A DNA stretch of 64,000 bases, taken from contig NW_027043829.1 in assembly GCF_037102585.1 (NCBI RefSeq), positions 2,542,001 through 2,606,000 on the forward strand. Reading direction: 5' to 3'. Positions 1-9,884 of this stretch are shown one piece after another. Within the stretch, counting starts at the first letter, position 1. The number at the start of each line of letters is the position of its first letter. The DNA comes from Saccharomycopsis crataegensis (Eukaryota; Ascomycota; Saccharomycetes; Ascoideales; Saccharomycopsidaceae). Both the position numbers and the translations under genes were made by a program. Under the pieces are notes generated by a model, which was not told the origin of the DNA, made no database searches, and saw only the letters and a list, made by a program, of their open reading frames with translations.

Positions 1-1400
1 TTGACTGAACGGTTTTGCTTCTTCATTGCTAATCTAAATCTAACGTGGGAGAAACAGATCGAACCCCAGGTAAAGAAAGAACTAATGGAACATAAAGAGA
101 AGAGCCAATCAAACACGGTATCTTGGTCATGGTATGCCACCAAGAACCCGAGTAATCCAAAAATAAAGGAAAGTAAAATACCCACAAGTGGTCTACCTTC
201 TTTGTCAATATAAGCGCAGAATTCTGGCATTTGACCCGCAGCTCCCAAAGATTGAATAACTCTTGAGGATGCGTACACACATGAGTTAGCAACAGATAAA
301 ACGGCAACCAAAATCACGGCATTCATAAAGTTGGACACTCTAGTACCAAAACTCCCGGTGTTACTCAAGGCAATGACAAATGGTGAAGCAGTGATATCTT
401 CAGAACTGTTACCCCCGAGCAATCTGCTGTCGGTGTAAGGAACCAAACAACCAATGACAACGATGGTGGAAATATAGAACAATGCAATTCTCCAGAAGAC
501 TTGTTTAGTGGCTCTGGAAATAGCGTTGACACTGTGAGATTCGGCAGCGGTCAAAATAACCAATTCAGTACCACCAAAGGAGAAGGCAGCGGAAATGAAG
601 GTACCACAAATGGATTTGAATACTGGTGTACCAAAACTACCAGGGTCATGCCAATATTTGGCCCCAATGTATCCATGGCTATCAGGTCCCCCACCACAAA
701 TCAAGACAATCCCGATAATTAAGAAAATGATGATGGCGATCACTTTGATGATGGACAAGATAAATTCAGACTCACCATAAGCACGAACACCGAATAAATT
801 CAAAACCACCACGGTAAGGAAAAAGATTAACACCCAAACGGCTGGGTTCACACTGCTATTCCAATATTGAATCACTAAACTACAACCAATCAATTCTGAA
901 GGCAAAGAAATGAGCCATGACAAACAGTAGTTTGAAGAAACAGTAAACCCGATAGCTGGGTCGACAAAACGAGAGACGTGAGTAGCAAAAGACCCGGAAA
1001 CTGGATAACTAACAGATAATTCGGCAGCGGCTTGCATCACACAGAAGATGGCAAACCCAACAATAGAGAACCCAATCAAGGTTGCCCCAGGACCAGAAGC
1101 CAAACTATAGCCTAACCCAATGAAAAGCCCAGAACCCAAAGTACCACCAATGGCCATCATTTGAAGATGACGCTTTTGCAATGTTTGCTTATATGGTTGG
1201 TTGGATAAGATATAGTTTTTGCGCTGCTCGCTGCTTAAAGTGTTTAAGTGATCTTCATCTAAAACCGCTCTTTGTCTCTTGAAGGAATCTTTGAATTTCT
1301 TGAAGCCTGATTTATTGTCGACATTCTCCACAGAATGGGAGTTGCTTGAAGAATAAGCACCGACTTTCAAATCTTGGTCTTTGAATTCTTCCCCAGACAT
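1..1400 (-). CDS. Amino-acid permease of the GAP1/AGP family, 3' part outside the window
   Basis: The reading frame opens with ATG at 1400 and stays open to the left edge, giving about 466 residues of a protein whose C-terminal part is missing. It is a plasma-membrane amino-acid/proton symporter of the yeast amino-acid transporter (AAT/APC) family. The cytosolic N-terminus of about 90 residues is followed by the first-helix motif GGTLGSGLFIGLG (around residue 95). Hydrophobic helices then follow, including the FGVRAYGESEF segment and FSFGGTEL of the substrate region. Family proteins are near 570-600 residues, so roughly 100-130 are outside. The general amino-acid permease GAP1 and the AGP/GNP permeases are hard to separate from this part, so no symbol is given. 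A GATAAG motif lies just upstream, as often seen in nitrogen-regulated permease genes. The neighbouring gene at 2421 is divergent. Confidence 0.9.
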   Translation of the reverse strand, partial: MSGEEFKDQDLKVGAYSSSNSHSVENVDNKSGFKKFKDSFKRQRAVLDEDHLNTLSSEQRKNYILSNQPYKQTLQKRHLQMMAIGGTLGSGLFIGLGYSLASGPGATLIGFSIVGFAIFCVMQAAAELSVSYPVSGSFATHVSRFVDPAIGFTVSSNYCLSWLISLPSELIGCSLVIQYWNSSVNPAVWVLIFFLTVVVLNLFGVRAYGESEFILSIIKVIAIIIFLIIGIVLICGGGPDSHGYIGAKYWHDPGSFGTPVFKSICGTFISAAFSFGGTELVILTAAESHSVNAISRATKQVFWRIALFYISTIVVIGCLVPYTDSRLLGGNSSEDITASPFVIALSNTGSFGTRVSNFMNAVILVAVLSVANSCVYASSRVIQSLGAAGQMPEFCAYIDKEGRPLVGILLSFIFGLLGFLVAYHDQDTVFDWLFSLCSISSFFTWGSICFSHVRFRLAMKKQNRSV

Positions 1401-2420
1401 AGTTGTTGTTGTGTCAATAGAAAGATAAGTGAAGAGGTGGCAGAAAGGTGTGTTATCTTTGAAAATTACGAGAAAACCATAGATAGATAGATATATTTAT
1501 ATATATATACAGGGGGGGAAAAAAAAGAGAAAAAAAAGAAAGAGAAAAAAAATAGGTGGATTTGTATTTAAGGTTCAAATGCAGGTGCGGCTACGGTGCT
1601 TTCTACCAATGTTGTCCATGCACCGCACACCACACAATTTTTCGTGTTGGCTGGACGGTGTGACCATAGTAGTTGTGGCCACACAAATGAATGTGAGACT
1701 GGCAGACGTGGTGTCTATCGTTCGTACGATATAAGACATAGCAGTGTGAAGATCTTGCCTATCTTCCAATGAAGAAAAAACAGCAGAAAAAAAAGCAAGA
1801 AGAATAGAAAAGAAAGAGAGGGTGCACGCAACGGTGCATTAGGCCGCCTATCAAAAACAACAGATTGTATATATACATATATACACAATAGTATATATAC
1901 TCTGGGTTGCTGGATGTCTCCAACAAGATTGATTGCCCTCCCAATTTCTTTCGCCCTGAGGGGGTTGGCTACTGGCGGATGTGTTCAGATATGATTTTAC
2001 GGGACGTTCGTTGGCGAATATATTTTAAATATAATTTCGCACGTGAGATTCAGTAATTGGCTGCCAGCATCAAAGGGACCTTTTATTCTTTCTGTCCTCT
2101 GTTTTTGGAAACCAGCATATGGGACATTGTCCAAGACATGATCACTCTTGGTAGGCCATTTTGTTTCTTTTTTTTCTCTAATTAACGATATTTGTGAGTA
2201 CATTCGATCAGCACAGAAGGTGCCACCGTTCTTTTTTTTTTTCGTGTGTGCTTGTGCCCTGGCTGGTTATGAAGGCTGTCTTTTTTTTCATTTATTTTTT
2301 TTTTATTTGGAAAAAAAGCGCTATGCCCAAAGACAGTAATCAGAAGACAAAGCCATATATCAATCTATACCACTGAAGGTCCTCAAGGCAAGACTTGCTG
2401 TTGCCAGCAAACTCATTAAA
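1401..2420. other. Divergent intergenic region, permease/cyclin
   Basis: About 1 kb between two divergent start codons. It holds a GATA/TATA microsatellite near 1480-1510, A-rich runs near 1516-1555 and 1780-1830, and T-rich runs near 2230-2310. Short open frames here are low-complexity and not convincing genes. It presumably contains both promoters. Confidence 0.6.
1424..1429 (+). promoter_or_regulatory. GATAAG motif upstream of the permease
   Basis: GATAAG, the core bound by GATA factors in nitrogen-regulated yeast genes, lies 24 bases upstream of the permease ATG. That close position may place it in the 5' untranslated region. Function is inferred from the motif and gene type only. Confidence 0.25.
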
Positions 2421-2700
2421 ATGCATCAGCAAAAGCATGGAAGAATCAGCAAATCAAATTCGCTGGTGATTGGTTTGCAGAGACGCCCCAAAACTGACCA
2501 TCGATATCAAGATCATCGAAAAAACGACCGCGGTTGGAAAGATCATCGAAAAAAATCAGATTGGAACCACACACCCGGTAATGGTTTTGAAGATGGTCCC
2601 AGAAGGCGCGTAGGGTCCTTCAATAGCAAAGACAGATCGCGGAGTAACGCTGGTAGAAGATATTCTGATAATAATGGAAACAATCCAAGAGATGATAGGG

Positions 2701-2734
<34 letters not shown>

Positions 2735-4103
2735 CAGAGATAATAGTGAACAAAGTGAACTGTACAATAAAAGTGGTCATTTCAGAAGCTATCAAAATAG
2801 AGACAGACATACCCATAATAACCATACCGCAAAGCAGGACGGTTATAAAAATGATCGAGATACGCGTTATAGAAAAGATTATGGCCAAAGTTATAGCGAT
2901 CATGAAGAAAAGAATAACCGTGACGTAAATGGCTTTTACAAGGAAAATAATCAGGATGAAGCTAATGGTCATTATGAAGAAACCAATACAAATAGCGTTA
3001 ATAGTTATTACAAGGAAACTAATAGAAATCATGTTAATGGTTATCATCAAGGAGGCCAACATAGGAATGACTACGGGAAGTCCACACACACAGCGAGAAA
3101 TGATAGAAGCGGCATGGATTCAAACAAAGATCAAAAAACACATTCACCAACAGCTTATAAAAATCATGCTGGTCATGATTATAATATTCGTAATTGCAAC
3201 AACAAAAGCACAACACCTAAGCTTTCCGAATCAGCATACGAAAAAACAAATGCTGACGATGAATATCACTTGCCTTTGGATGACATTCCTTCGAATGATT
3301 GGATATTCAATCAAGAGCATATCCGTGACATGACACCCTCGAGGATCTCCCCAAATAAATACGTTGACTATGAACAGGAAATTACCGTGCGTACTAAGTG
3401 TGTTCAAAGGATTGTGGAAATTGCGTTGACTTTGAATTTGAATAAACAGGCAGTCATTTTTGGTGGTACATACATTCATCGTTATTTTATGTTTAACCAC
3501 ATCCAAGATTATGATTATAAACTCGTCGCTGGCGCTGCAATATGCATAGCAGTAAAAGCTGCCGAAAATTTGAAGAAACTTGAAACCATCGTGAGACTTA
3601 TTGCTCGAATGATTAATCCGGAAATTGAAGGCAATGAGGAACTGTTACGGGAAGTGCGTGACTCAATTATCCTTTTAGAAAACAAGTTACTCATTGATTT
3701 GAAATTCGACACAGATATGGAATTACCATTTACTCATTTCGACCAATGGGAATTATCTGAGCTTTTTGGCGCAGATTACAAGAGGAAATTGTCATGGTTT
3801 CCAAAGATTACCATGTATACGCCGGCGGTTATATTATATTCCTCTAAAGAAATTGCTGCCGCTTCGTTCTTCTTAACTTGTCTTCATGAACAGAAAAAGT
3901 TCCCGGGACTGCTCATTGAGAAATTCGACGTTGATATGGAAAGAATTGGTCACTTGGCTACTTATGTGCACCAAGTGTTCAGTGTCGTTATACTGAAATC
4001 TATAATACCACCGAAAACCGAAATCTCCGAGGGGAAATCAACACCAATACTAAGTTTGGTCGATCAAAATTTTGCAAGTATTGATAGCTTAATAGAATTT
4101 TGA
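2421..4103 (+). CDS. BUR2: Cyclin of the BUR2 / cyclin-T type with a His-rich, repetitive N-terminus
   Basis: A 560-residue protein with a C-terminal cyclin fold. Residues from about 292 read WIFNQEHI, then TPSR, then YIHRYFMFNH and AICIAVKAAEN. This order matches Bur2, the cyclin partner of the Bur1 (Sgv1/CDK9-like) kinase acting in transcription elongation. The N-terminal half is hydrophilic and low-complexity. It has 11 consecutive histidines at about residues 95-105 and four degenerate 12-residue repeats of the form VNGYYKETN at about residues 169-216. Saccharomyces Bur2 is about 395 residues, so the extension is unusual. CTK2 is the main alternative, but its known start lacks the W-F-N/TPSR block. 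The ATG at 2421 is the first in frame. Assignment to BUR2 rather than another cyclin T/K is an inference from motifs. Confidence 0.72.
2925..3068 (+). repeat. Four 36-bp coding repeats in the cyclin N-terminus
   Basis: Four successive 12-codon units begin VNGFYKEN, ANGHYEET, VNSYYKET and VNGYHQGG. They are diverged at both DNA and protein level, so the array is not a recent expansion. Confidence 0.7.
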
Positions 4104-4450
4104 TCCTGTATAATAATATTAATGAATGTATGGATAATTTATATTTTTGCAAAAGAAACCATGCTTACTAGTGTAGCTCGTAAGCTCCATGACAACCGAA
4201 ACCGATCTTTATATTGTTTGTTTTTTTTAACAAGACAGAATTACTATATAGAAAAAAAAAAAAAAAAGAGAAAGACAAAAGTAATACTGTAGAGAGAAAA
4301 ATGGAACCTTCTTCGTTATCATTTTTTTTTCTCGCACATTTATTATTTTGGGATCAATAAATTCGATAAAAAAAAAAAAAAAAAAGAATGAAGTGAATTA
4401 AACTAGAAGATACAAAACAATTGATTGAAAATAAAAGAAAAAAATAAAGT
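4104..4450. other. Intergenic region, cyclin 3' side
   Basis: AT-rich sequence with long A runs at about 4250-4267 and 4368-4385 and a T run at about 4321-4330. No open frame of note. It holds the 3' ends of the cyclin transcript and of the tRNA-Ser gene transcribed toward it. Confidence 0.5.
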
Positions 4451-4559
4451 CGACATTGGCAGGGTTCGAACCTGCGCGGGCAGAGCCCAAAAGATCACCA
4501 GTATAATCCGAAGATCACACATTTCAAGTCTTTCACCTTAACCACTCGGTCACAATGCC
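4451..4559 (-). tRNA. tRNA-Ser(UGA) with a 27-nt intron
   Basis: On the minus strand the gene folds as a type II tRNA. The acceptor is GGCATTG/CAATGTC, the D-arm is ACC...GGT, the anticodon stem AAAGA/TCTTT carries loop CTTGAAA with anticodon TGA, the variable arm is GGGC-TCT-GCCC, and the T-arm is GCAGG-TTCGAAC-CCTGC (sharing the usual arrangement). An insertion of 27 nt (4496-4522) follows position 37, where tRNA introns lie. The intron contains UUCGG, which can pair with the anticodon-loop UUGAA using two G-U pairs, as in canonical pre-tRNAs. No intron is known to me in Saccharomyces tRNA-Ser(UGA), so this differs from that species. Confidence 0.9.
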
Positions 4560-4655
4560 CGATATGGAAGGAGTTATTTTCCGTTCTTTATGTCAAACCA
4601 TTACTATGTATAAAAAATCGGGGCTTCAAACCATGTCAACACATTATTGGTCAAA

Positions 4656-4784
4656 ATGAAGAACCCTCCTACTACACCATTTTACAAAAGAAGCCCAATT
4701 TTCCACATTTCCCAGTTAAAAAAGAAGAGTTCTGCGACTGACTTAGTGAATGACTATTTGAAGAAGCATCCATCAATTGAATAA
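4656..4784 (+). CDS. Possible 42-residue micro-protein
   Basis: An ATG-started frame of 42 codons lies between two tRNA genes and ends in TAA. The product begins MKNPPTTPFYKRSPIF and ends LKKHPSIE. It is basic, with mixed composition unlike the low-complexity translations of surrounding AT-rich DNA. No signal peptide or membrane segment is visible and I do not recognise the family. Context gives no function. It may be a real short gene, an exon, or chance. Confidence 0.3.
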   Translation: MKNPPTTPFYKRSPIFHISQLKKKSSATDLVNDYLKKHPSIE

Positions 4785-5396
4785 GGGGGGATATGTAGCA
4801 TAGGTCATGCTCAAGGTATTATTATACTTTTGTTAATGCACTTCTAGGATGCATTACTTCATTAATAATCCTTCGTAGAAAATTCTAGCATTTCAAAGAA
4901 CTCCCTTTTACGCTTCTTGAACATACAAGGATATTTTATTACCTACTATTATCTTTTAGAACCATTGGATCGTTTTTCCATTTTATCATTCTTATTTTAG
5001 CAAACACGCATAAACCTTTACACAGTTTTATATTTACTTTAACAATTCATTTTTATTTAATTCAATACAACCATTAGTAGATCGAATTACAATATTTAAG
5101 CTTTTCAATCCGTCGATTAACATGGGACAAAGCTTATATTACGAGAATGAAGAAAAATGCATGTAATCACAGTGCAAAATAATTTCAGCCATGAAAAGCG
5201 AAACATAAATAAAGATATGGGGATGATTAGGCATATAAGTTTAATAGAAAAGTCTCAAAAATAATATTATGGCAATATTAATCAGAAAAAATCACTTAAG
5301 CTTGAAAAAAAGAGAATGGAAAAAATGTATACCAACACGACGGTACAATGAAACAGAACATTAGAACTATGATATGAGTTGACATCATTCAACATT
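4785..5396. other. Gene-free region between micro-protein frame and tRNA-Leu
   Basis: About 610 bases of AT-rich sequence. I see no open frame, no recognisable repeat element and no RNA gene in it. Confidence 0.5.
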
Positions 5397-5513
5397 GGAG
5401 GGTTGGCCGAGCGGTCTAAGGCGATCGACTCAAGAACAGTTTGTTCTTCATCTGCCTGGCAGTTGAGTAATCGATTATCGTAAGATGCGCGAGTTCGAAT
5501 CTCGCATCCTTCA
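5397..5513 (+). tRNA. tRNA-Leu(CAA) with a 35-nt intron
   Basis: The gene has acceptor GGAGGGT/ATCCTTC with discriminator A, D-arm GCC...GGC, anticodon stem ATCGA/TCGAT, loop with anticodon CAA, a short variable arm (ATC/GAT) and T-arm GCGAG-TTCGAAT-CTCGC. A 35-nt intron (5435-5469) sits one base after the anticodon. It contains TTGAG, which pairs with CTCAA of the anticodon loop, the standard pre-tRNA arrangement. An intron in tRNA-Leu(CAA) is common in yeasts. Confidence 0.95.
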
Positions 5514-6293
5514 TTATTTTTAATTTCTTTGTTCAATTTTTCGAAATTATTCGGACCTCATTTGTCTTCTTATTTTTTTTTTTTTTTCGATCTTAGTTAC
5601 TTACATTCATCTCATTAGAATTCTCTAGATAATAAAGTGTATTAGCTTGTAAATGTGTATTAAGGATTACTCTTAATAATCAGGTATCAGAAGAGGGATC
5701 TTGAAGGAACAAAAATTCTAACTTTGCAGGGAGGTGCTGCAATATGTAATAATGTAATATTAAACCTCCCTGATATATATCATTCATATTTTAAAGTATC
5801 ATCCATTTGAAAAGTAGGGATGCAACTTTGCAGTCATTAATATTCAACCACTATAATGCTTCATACAAATTAAGATTTCTCCAACGCCAATTCAAATTTT
5901 TTCCAATCTGTTCTATTTCCATCAAGCCGGAAAAAGGTGAAGATTAAAGACTCTTATAAACTCCTCTGCACTTATTTCATATTTTTACCCTCTTATACAT
6001 ACCATTTATGAATGCTGAACTATAGAACGTAATGGATTTCCAAAGACTCAGACCTTCTAGTGCTGCTGAAAAAGCTCCCAATTTTGGAATCCAATGACCA
6101 ATACTAATATAAAACTGTAGCATTGAGTAAAATTATCAGTTATTCGACTTGTAAGTTTCGCACCGCATACCTTTTAAAGACCATCAAGACGTTCCCACCC
6201 CTTCCAATATGATCAAATGAGGAATTTTAAAGGGGTTGGTATCCGACAGCACGGAAACCGAGTCATGGGGAAGCTCTTTGGCCATATAGAAGC
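5514..6293. other. Gene-free region downstream of tRNA-Leu
   Basis: A T run after the tRNA (about 5573-5588) probably ends its transcription by RNA polymerase III. AACTTTGCAG occurs twice (near 5720 and 5825), and GGGAGGT / ACCTCCC form an imperfect inverted pair around 5728-5775. A 21-codon frame at about 6032 is too short to judge. Nothing else was recognised. Confidence 0.45.
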
Positions 6294-7049
6294 TCAAAGT
6301 TCAAACTCATTCACTATATCTTCCATTTCCATGTCCTCATCATCAATATCATCATTGGCTTCTGCCATGGTAGAGTCTTTTCTTCCCCCTGTACTTGTAT
6401 TCCTATTATCCAAATCGTCATCATCATCATCATCATCATAAGCGTTGTCATCACCAGGGTCTTCAGCATCATCATAATTTTCCACACCTTCTTCATTTTC
6501 CAAGGATTTCTGAAATTTGGCTAAATTACCCATCACTCGGCTAATAAATGGTCTAAACTCGTTGATCTCCATCAAACTCAAATCATTGAACCCCAAATTG
6601 ATTTCGTTCAAATTATTCAACCCCTTCCGTAGTTTCACCAATCTGATTTCTTTGAGGTCCTGTATAAGCTTCAATAACACGTCTTCATTATCGATTAAAT
6701 CCTGTACAAAGTGTTTAAGAAAGATTTTGGAAACCTCGAGCCAATTGTTAGGCAATTGTGTAAACGCAGTCTGGTTCGTCACTTCTTCTTGATATTTATT
6801 GGCCAAGTAATTTTCGTTTAGCCACTCAGGAGGCGGTACCGTGATTTTATTCTGTTTTCGAAGGATTATTGCCAACCATATTGGGATTTTATAAGTGCTC
6901 ATCACTCGGAACTTTGGAAGTTCTGTACTGATCAATGAAAGTTTGTCATTCATGGAAACATTTGAGATTACCTCTATAAGTTCATTTTCCGCAAGATATA
7001 CTATCTCTGCAGATGTGAAAGTCTCCTGAAGCTCTTTTGGAAATGTCAT
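6294..7049 (-). CDS. PSF2: GINS complex subunit Psf2
   Basis: Psf2 is one of four GINS subunits that bind Cdc45 and Mcm2-7 to form the replicative helicase. The protein starts MTFPKELQETFTSAEI, matching the conserved Psf2 opening (LP..LQQTFSPEEI). It continues with WLAIILRKQNKI, PPEWL, LPNNWLEVSKI, the block IQDLKEIRLVKLRKGL and LMEINEFRPFI, all typical of the family. I chose the ATG at 7049 because an in-frame ATG 15 codons upstream adds residues without family support. The product is about 251 residues, against 213 in Saccharomyces. The excess is an acidic C-terminal tail with a run of eight aspartates followed by DDIDDEDMEMEDI. A CACGTG site lies about 115 bases upstream. Confidence 0.95.
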   Translation of the reverse strand: MTFPKELQETFTSAEIVYLAENELIEVISNVSMNDKLSLISTELPKFRVMSTYKIPIWLAIILRKQNKITVPPPEWLNENYLANKYQEEVTNQTAFTQLPNNWLEVSKIFLKHFVQDLIDNEDVLLKLIQDLKEIRLVKLRKGLNNLNEINLGFNDLSLMEINEFRPFISRVMGNLAKFQKSLENEEGVENYDDAEDPGDDNAYDDDDDDDDLDNRNTSTGGRKDSTMAEANDDIDDEDMEMEDIVNEFEL

Positions 7050-7163
7050 TCTTTTCTGATTATTTAAATAAGAAGGATATATCTCCACCAACACTGTCTT
7101 TATTTTGGTATATATCTATCTGAAATAGAGAGAGAAAAAAAAAAAGGTCCCTGCAAATTTCAT

Positions 7164-7169
7164 CACGTG
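7164..7169 (+). promoter_or_regulatory. CACGTG box upstream of PSF2
   Basis: ATCACGTG resembles a Cbf1 site. It lies 115 bases upstream of the PSF2 ATG. The flanking sequence is not the AT-rich element plus CCGAA motif of a point centromere, so a promoter role is more likely. Confidence 0.35.
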
Positions 7170-7268
7170 AAAAAGGTGATGAAGTTTATTACAAAAGTCT
7201 GCCAATTCTAACAAAGTGTCTATAAGTCTATTTATATTCTAAAAGGTGCCAAATTTCTTTTGGACTGG

Positions 7269-9884
7269 CTATTGGTTATAAAGCCCATCTACAGACTCAG
7301 TCATTGATGTGATATTTTGTTCTTTTGTCAGCACGGTGTATAAGATCATTGCTTCGAGTACAACTTCCCCAAGTGCTGCAAGATTGGCCAACATTGCAAT
7401 ACCAATTTGGAATCGAAGCTCAGCATTCTTGCTCCCGTAAGTGAAGGTTTTCAATAATAATATCTTCAGGATCATCAAATACATTACCATCGCTAGGATA
7501 CCGACAGAGATAAATAGAACCACTGCAGCAACAGTAACTCCAACAAACCTGTTGTTGGGCTTCGGATCCAAATAGGTCTTGGTGATTAATCTACTTGTCA
7601 AAATCAAGACGAAACAAGCGATCATGATGATCAATGGGAGCTCTTGAATATGGGTGCAATTAGCAGCATAAAACTTAACGTTATTGATATTATAATTGAT
7701 TATTAAGCACATGAATGTTATTGTCATGTACCCCCTGACATAAACCCAGGGAACAAACACTCTTGATAATAGTCTGATGTTGGAGCGCCATTTGCTATGA
7801 TTTGACAGTTCACAAAAAGTAATATCTATCGAAGCATTGTCACTCAGATCTCCTCCATGAGTACTGGCTGGATACCTGCTCAAGAATTCATGGAACATGG
7901 TGTGGCATTTTTTTAACTTGAGGAAAAGGTAACAAAGCACAACAAAACTGAAGGTATAAATTATCAATGCCATAGATTGACCAATTTCTGACAATATGGC
8001 TGCGTTAGAAGAATTGAGGTTGAAGAAAATTGAAACATAATCGAATATCAAGAAGACAAACTGCATGAACATTAAAATAACAATTGCAACATAGTTGTTG
8101 AAGTTGCTGGCATCAATATCAAGGCTCACGATTAAGATTGGTAGCAAGAACATATTCAAACAGCAAAGAACTATAAACCATTGGTAGTTTAGTTGGAATT
8201 TGGCATATATGCCAATATGGATCACATTGAAAACAAAGATAAAACCCAAGGAAAAGCAGACTAATCTATTTTTGTACCACTTAATATAAGTGGTTAATTG
8301 CTTGAGATCAATTTGGTCGTATAGTTCGGTAGAATTTTTTATACTTCCAATGCAATGAAAGATATAAATTGCTGACGCAAAATATATAGGAGATATTGCA
8401 AAAGAGCCAATGGCACAAGCAGTTTGGTTACTGGAAACCATCATTCTTGACAACGACTGAATCATGAGAAAACAGTTGAATATCAACATAAAAATTTTAG
8501 CAAGTGGTAAAAATTGAAACTTCTCTCTTAGCATGTCATTTGCAAGAAAGGAAAAACTTTGCTGAAAAACAACAAAGACCAACCCCAAAATAGACAAATA
8601 AAAAAAGGCTTCATTGTGTTTGTTGAACACTAGGTTGACTAATAGTATTGGAGGAGAACAAGAAGTATTTAGAAATTCTGCAGCCTTTTCTAAATATATT
8701 TTTTGAGCGCTTTTGAAGATTTCAAGGGTTGTTGAATGTTGGAACATATTCTTCCCATTTAGTTTCGATATCTTGGTGCTATTTAACCAGAAGTAATATA
8801 GTAACCATTCGGACAAGAGAGATATACCCAAAGTGCACAAAATCACATAATATATTAAAACCGGCTTGACATATAGCATTGATTCAAGAGTATCTTCTCT
8901 CGATTTTTGGACTGATGCTGATAGGACCTCATTTGGAGAAATTGTCAACAGACTTAACTCACCAACCATATTTTGAATCTTTCCTTCCATAAACATGCGG
9001 TTTGCTTGGTTCCCAAAATATAATAATTCCATAAAGTTTAATATTGTATTAATTATCAATACACATAAACCAAAGAAGTGACTATTGGTCGTTATTGGTA
9101 TGAGCGATACAATAATCAAGAAAGCATGTTCGTAACATAAGCTGGCCGTGGTGAATATCAATTCCTCTTTGGTGAAAATTTTGATGAAACTCAATCCATA
9201 TTTTAAATTGTAAGTATTGAGATATATGACTAAAATAAAGGCAAGTAAATTGAAAATGATGGATTTGCATAAATATATGATAAATATCGGGGTGCTGCGA
9301 ATATTTTGGAAAAAATTAGCTACCAGCAAACTTTGAAGCCAATCTTTCTCTTGAGTTGTCATAGTATCTGATATGGTAAAATCTGAAAAAGATGACATCG
9401 GTGTGGTTTTTCCGCCTAATTCAATACTAGTGTTGCTGCAATCTTGTATTTTCTCCAAATTTATCTCACTCATGGTGTCCTCCACATCATGGACTATTAT
9501 CCTATCTCCATTATAAATTTTATCACTTGCTGTTCGTGCAATGCTTTTAAATGACTCAATTTTTTGAGAAATATCTGTAGGTTTTTGTGAAATGTGTGGG
9601 AATTTTGGTAATGGTGGGGCATCTGGCGACGATTGGAAGAGTGATTGTTGCTGCTGCTGCCTCGAGCTGGCTTGGTTATAAAGCGAACTTCTTTGGCTAT
9701 TTTGTACTTGACTGATAAAAGACATAGTATTAGGGTTTCTTTTGCTTTTATGCTTTGAAGTAAGACAATTTGTGCTCCTTGAATTGGCAGCATCAGTCCT
9801 GGTGGTGTAAATGGATGATGCTGGCCGAGGCATTGCACCTCCAGGACGAAGCTTTGTTGAAGCTGGGCCCTTCTGACCACTCAT
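7269..9884 (-). CDS. Large polytopic membrane protein, not recognised
   Basis: An 871-residue protein with a hydrophilic N-terminus of about 190 residues, rich in Ser, Gln and basic residues (including a QQQQQ run). About 680 residues of alternating hydrophobic helices and short loops follow. I count roughly 14-16 possible membrane spans, for example around PIFIIYLCKSIIFNLLAFIL, FVVLCYLFLKL and LPLIIMIACFVLILTS. There is no signal peptide and no motif of a transporter family that I can name. An extended cytosolic loop near residues 660-700 is polar. The start at 9884 is the first ATG. The gene is 219 bases upstream of PSF2 on the same strand and divergent from POP4. It could be a lineage-specific membrane protein; no function is proposed. 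Confidence 0.75.
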   Translation of the reverse strand: MSGQKGPASTKLRPGGAMPRPASSIYTTRTDAANSRSTNCLTSKHKSKRNPNTMSFISQVQNSQRSSLYNQASSRQQQQQSLFQSSPDAPPLPKFPHISQKPTDISQKIESFKSIARTASDKIYNGDRIIVHDVEDTMSEINLEKIQDCSNTSIELGGKTTPMSSFSDFTISDTMTTQEKDWLQSLLVANFFQNIRSTPIFIIYLCKSIIFNLLAFILVIYLNTYNLKYGLSFIKIFTKEELIFTTASLCYEHAFLIIVSLIPITTNSHFFGLCVLIINTILNFMELLYFGNQANRMFMEGKIQNMVGELSLLTISPNEVLSASVQKSREDTLESMLYVKPVLIYYVILCTLGISLLSEWLLYYFWLNSTKISKLNGKNMFQHSTTLEIFKSAQKIYLEKAAEFLNTSCSPPILLVNLVFNKHNEAFFYLSILGLVFVVFQQSFSFLANDMLREKFQFLPLAKIFMLIFNCFLMIQSLSRMMVSSNQTACAIGSFAISPIYFASAIYIFHCIGSIKNSTELYDQIDLKQLTTYIKWYKNRLVCFSLGFIFVFNVIHIGIYAKFQLNYQWFIVLCCLNMFLLPILIVSLDIDASNFNNYVAIVILMFMQFVFLIFDYVSIFFNLNSSNAAILSEIGQSMALIIYTFSFVVLCYLFLKLKKCHTMFHEFLSRYPASTHGGDLSDNASIDITFCELSNHSKWRSNIRLLSRVFVPWVYVRGYMTITFMCLIINYNINNVKFYAANCTHIQELPLIIMIACFVLILTSRLITKTYLDPKPNNRFVGVTVAAVVLFISVGILAMVMYLMILKILLLKTFTYGSKNAELRFQIGIAMLANLAALGEVVLEAMILYTVLTKEQNITSMTESVDGLYNQ

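Noticed and set aside
7150-7260. Possible point centromere at the ATCACGTG box
   Set aside because: The flank is not the expected 80-90 bp of very AT-rich DNA and no CCGAA-type CDEIII follows.
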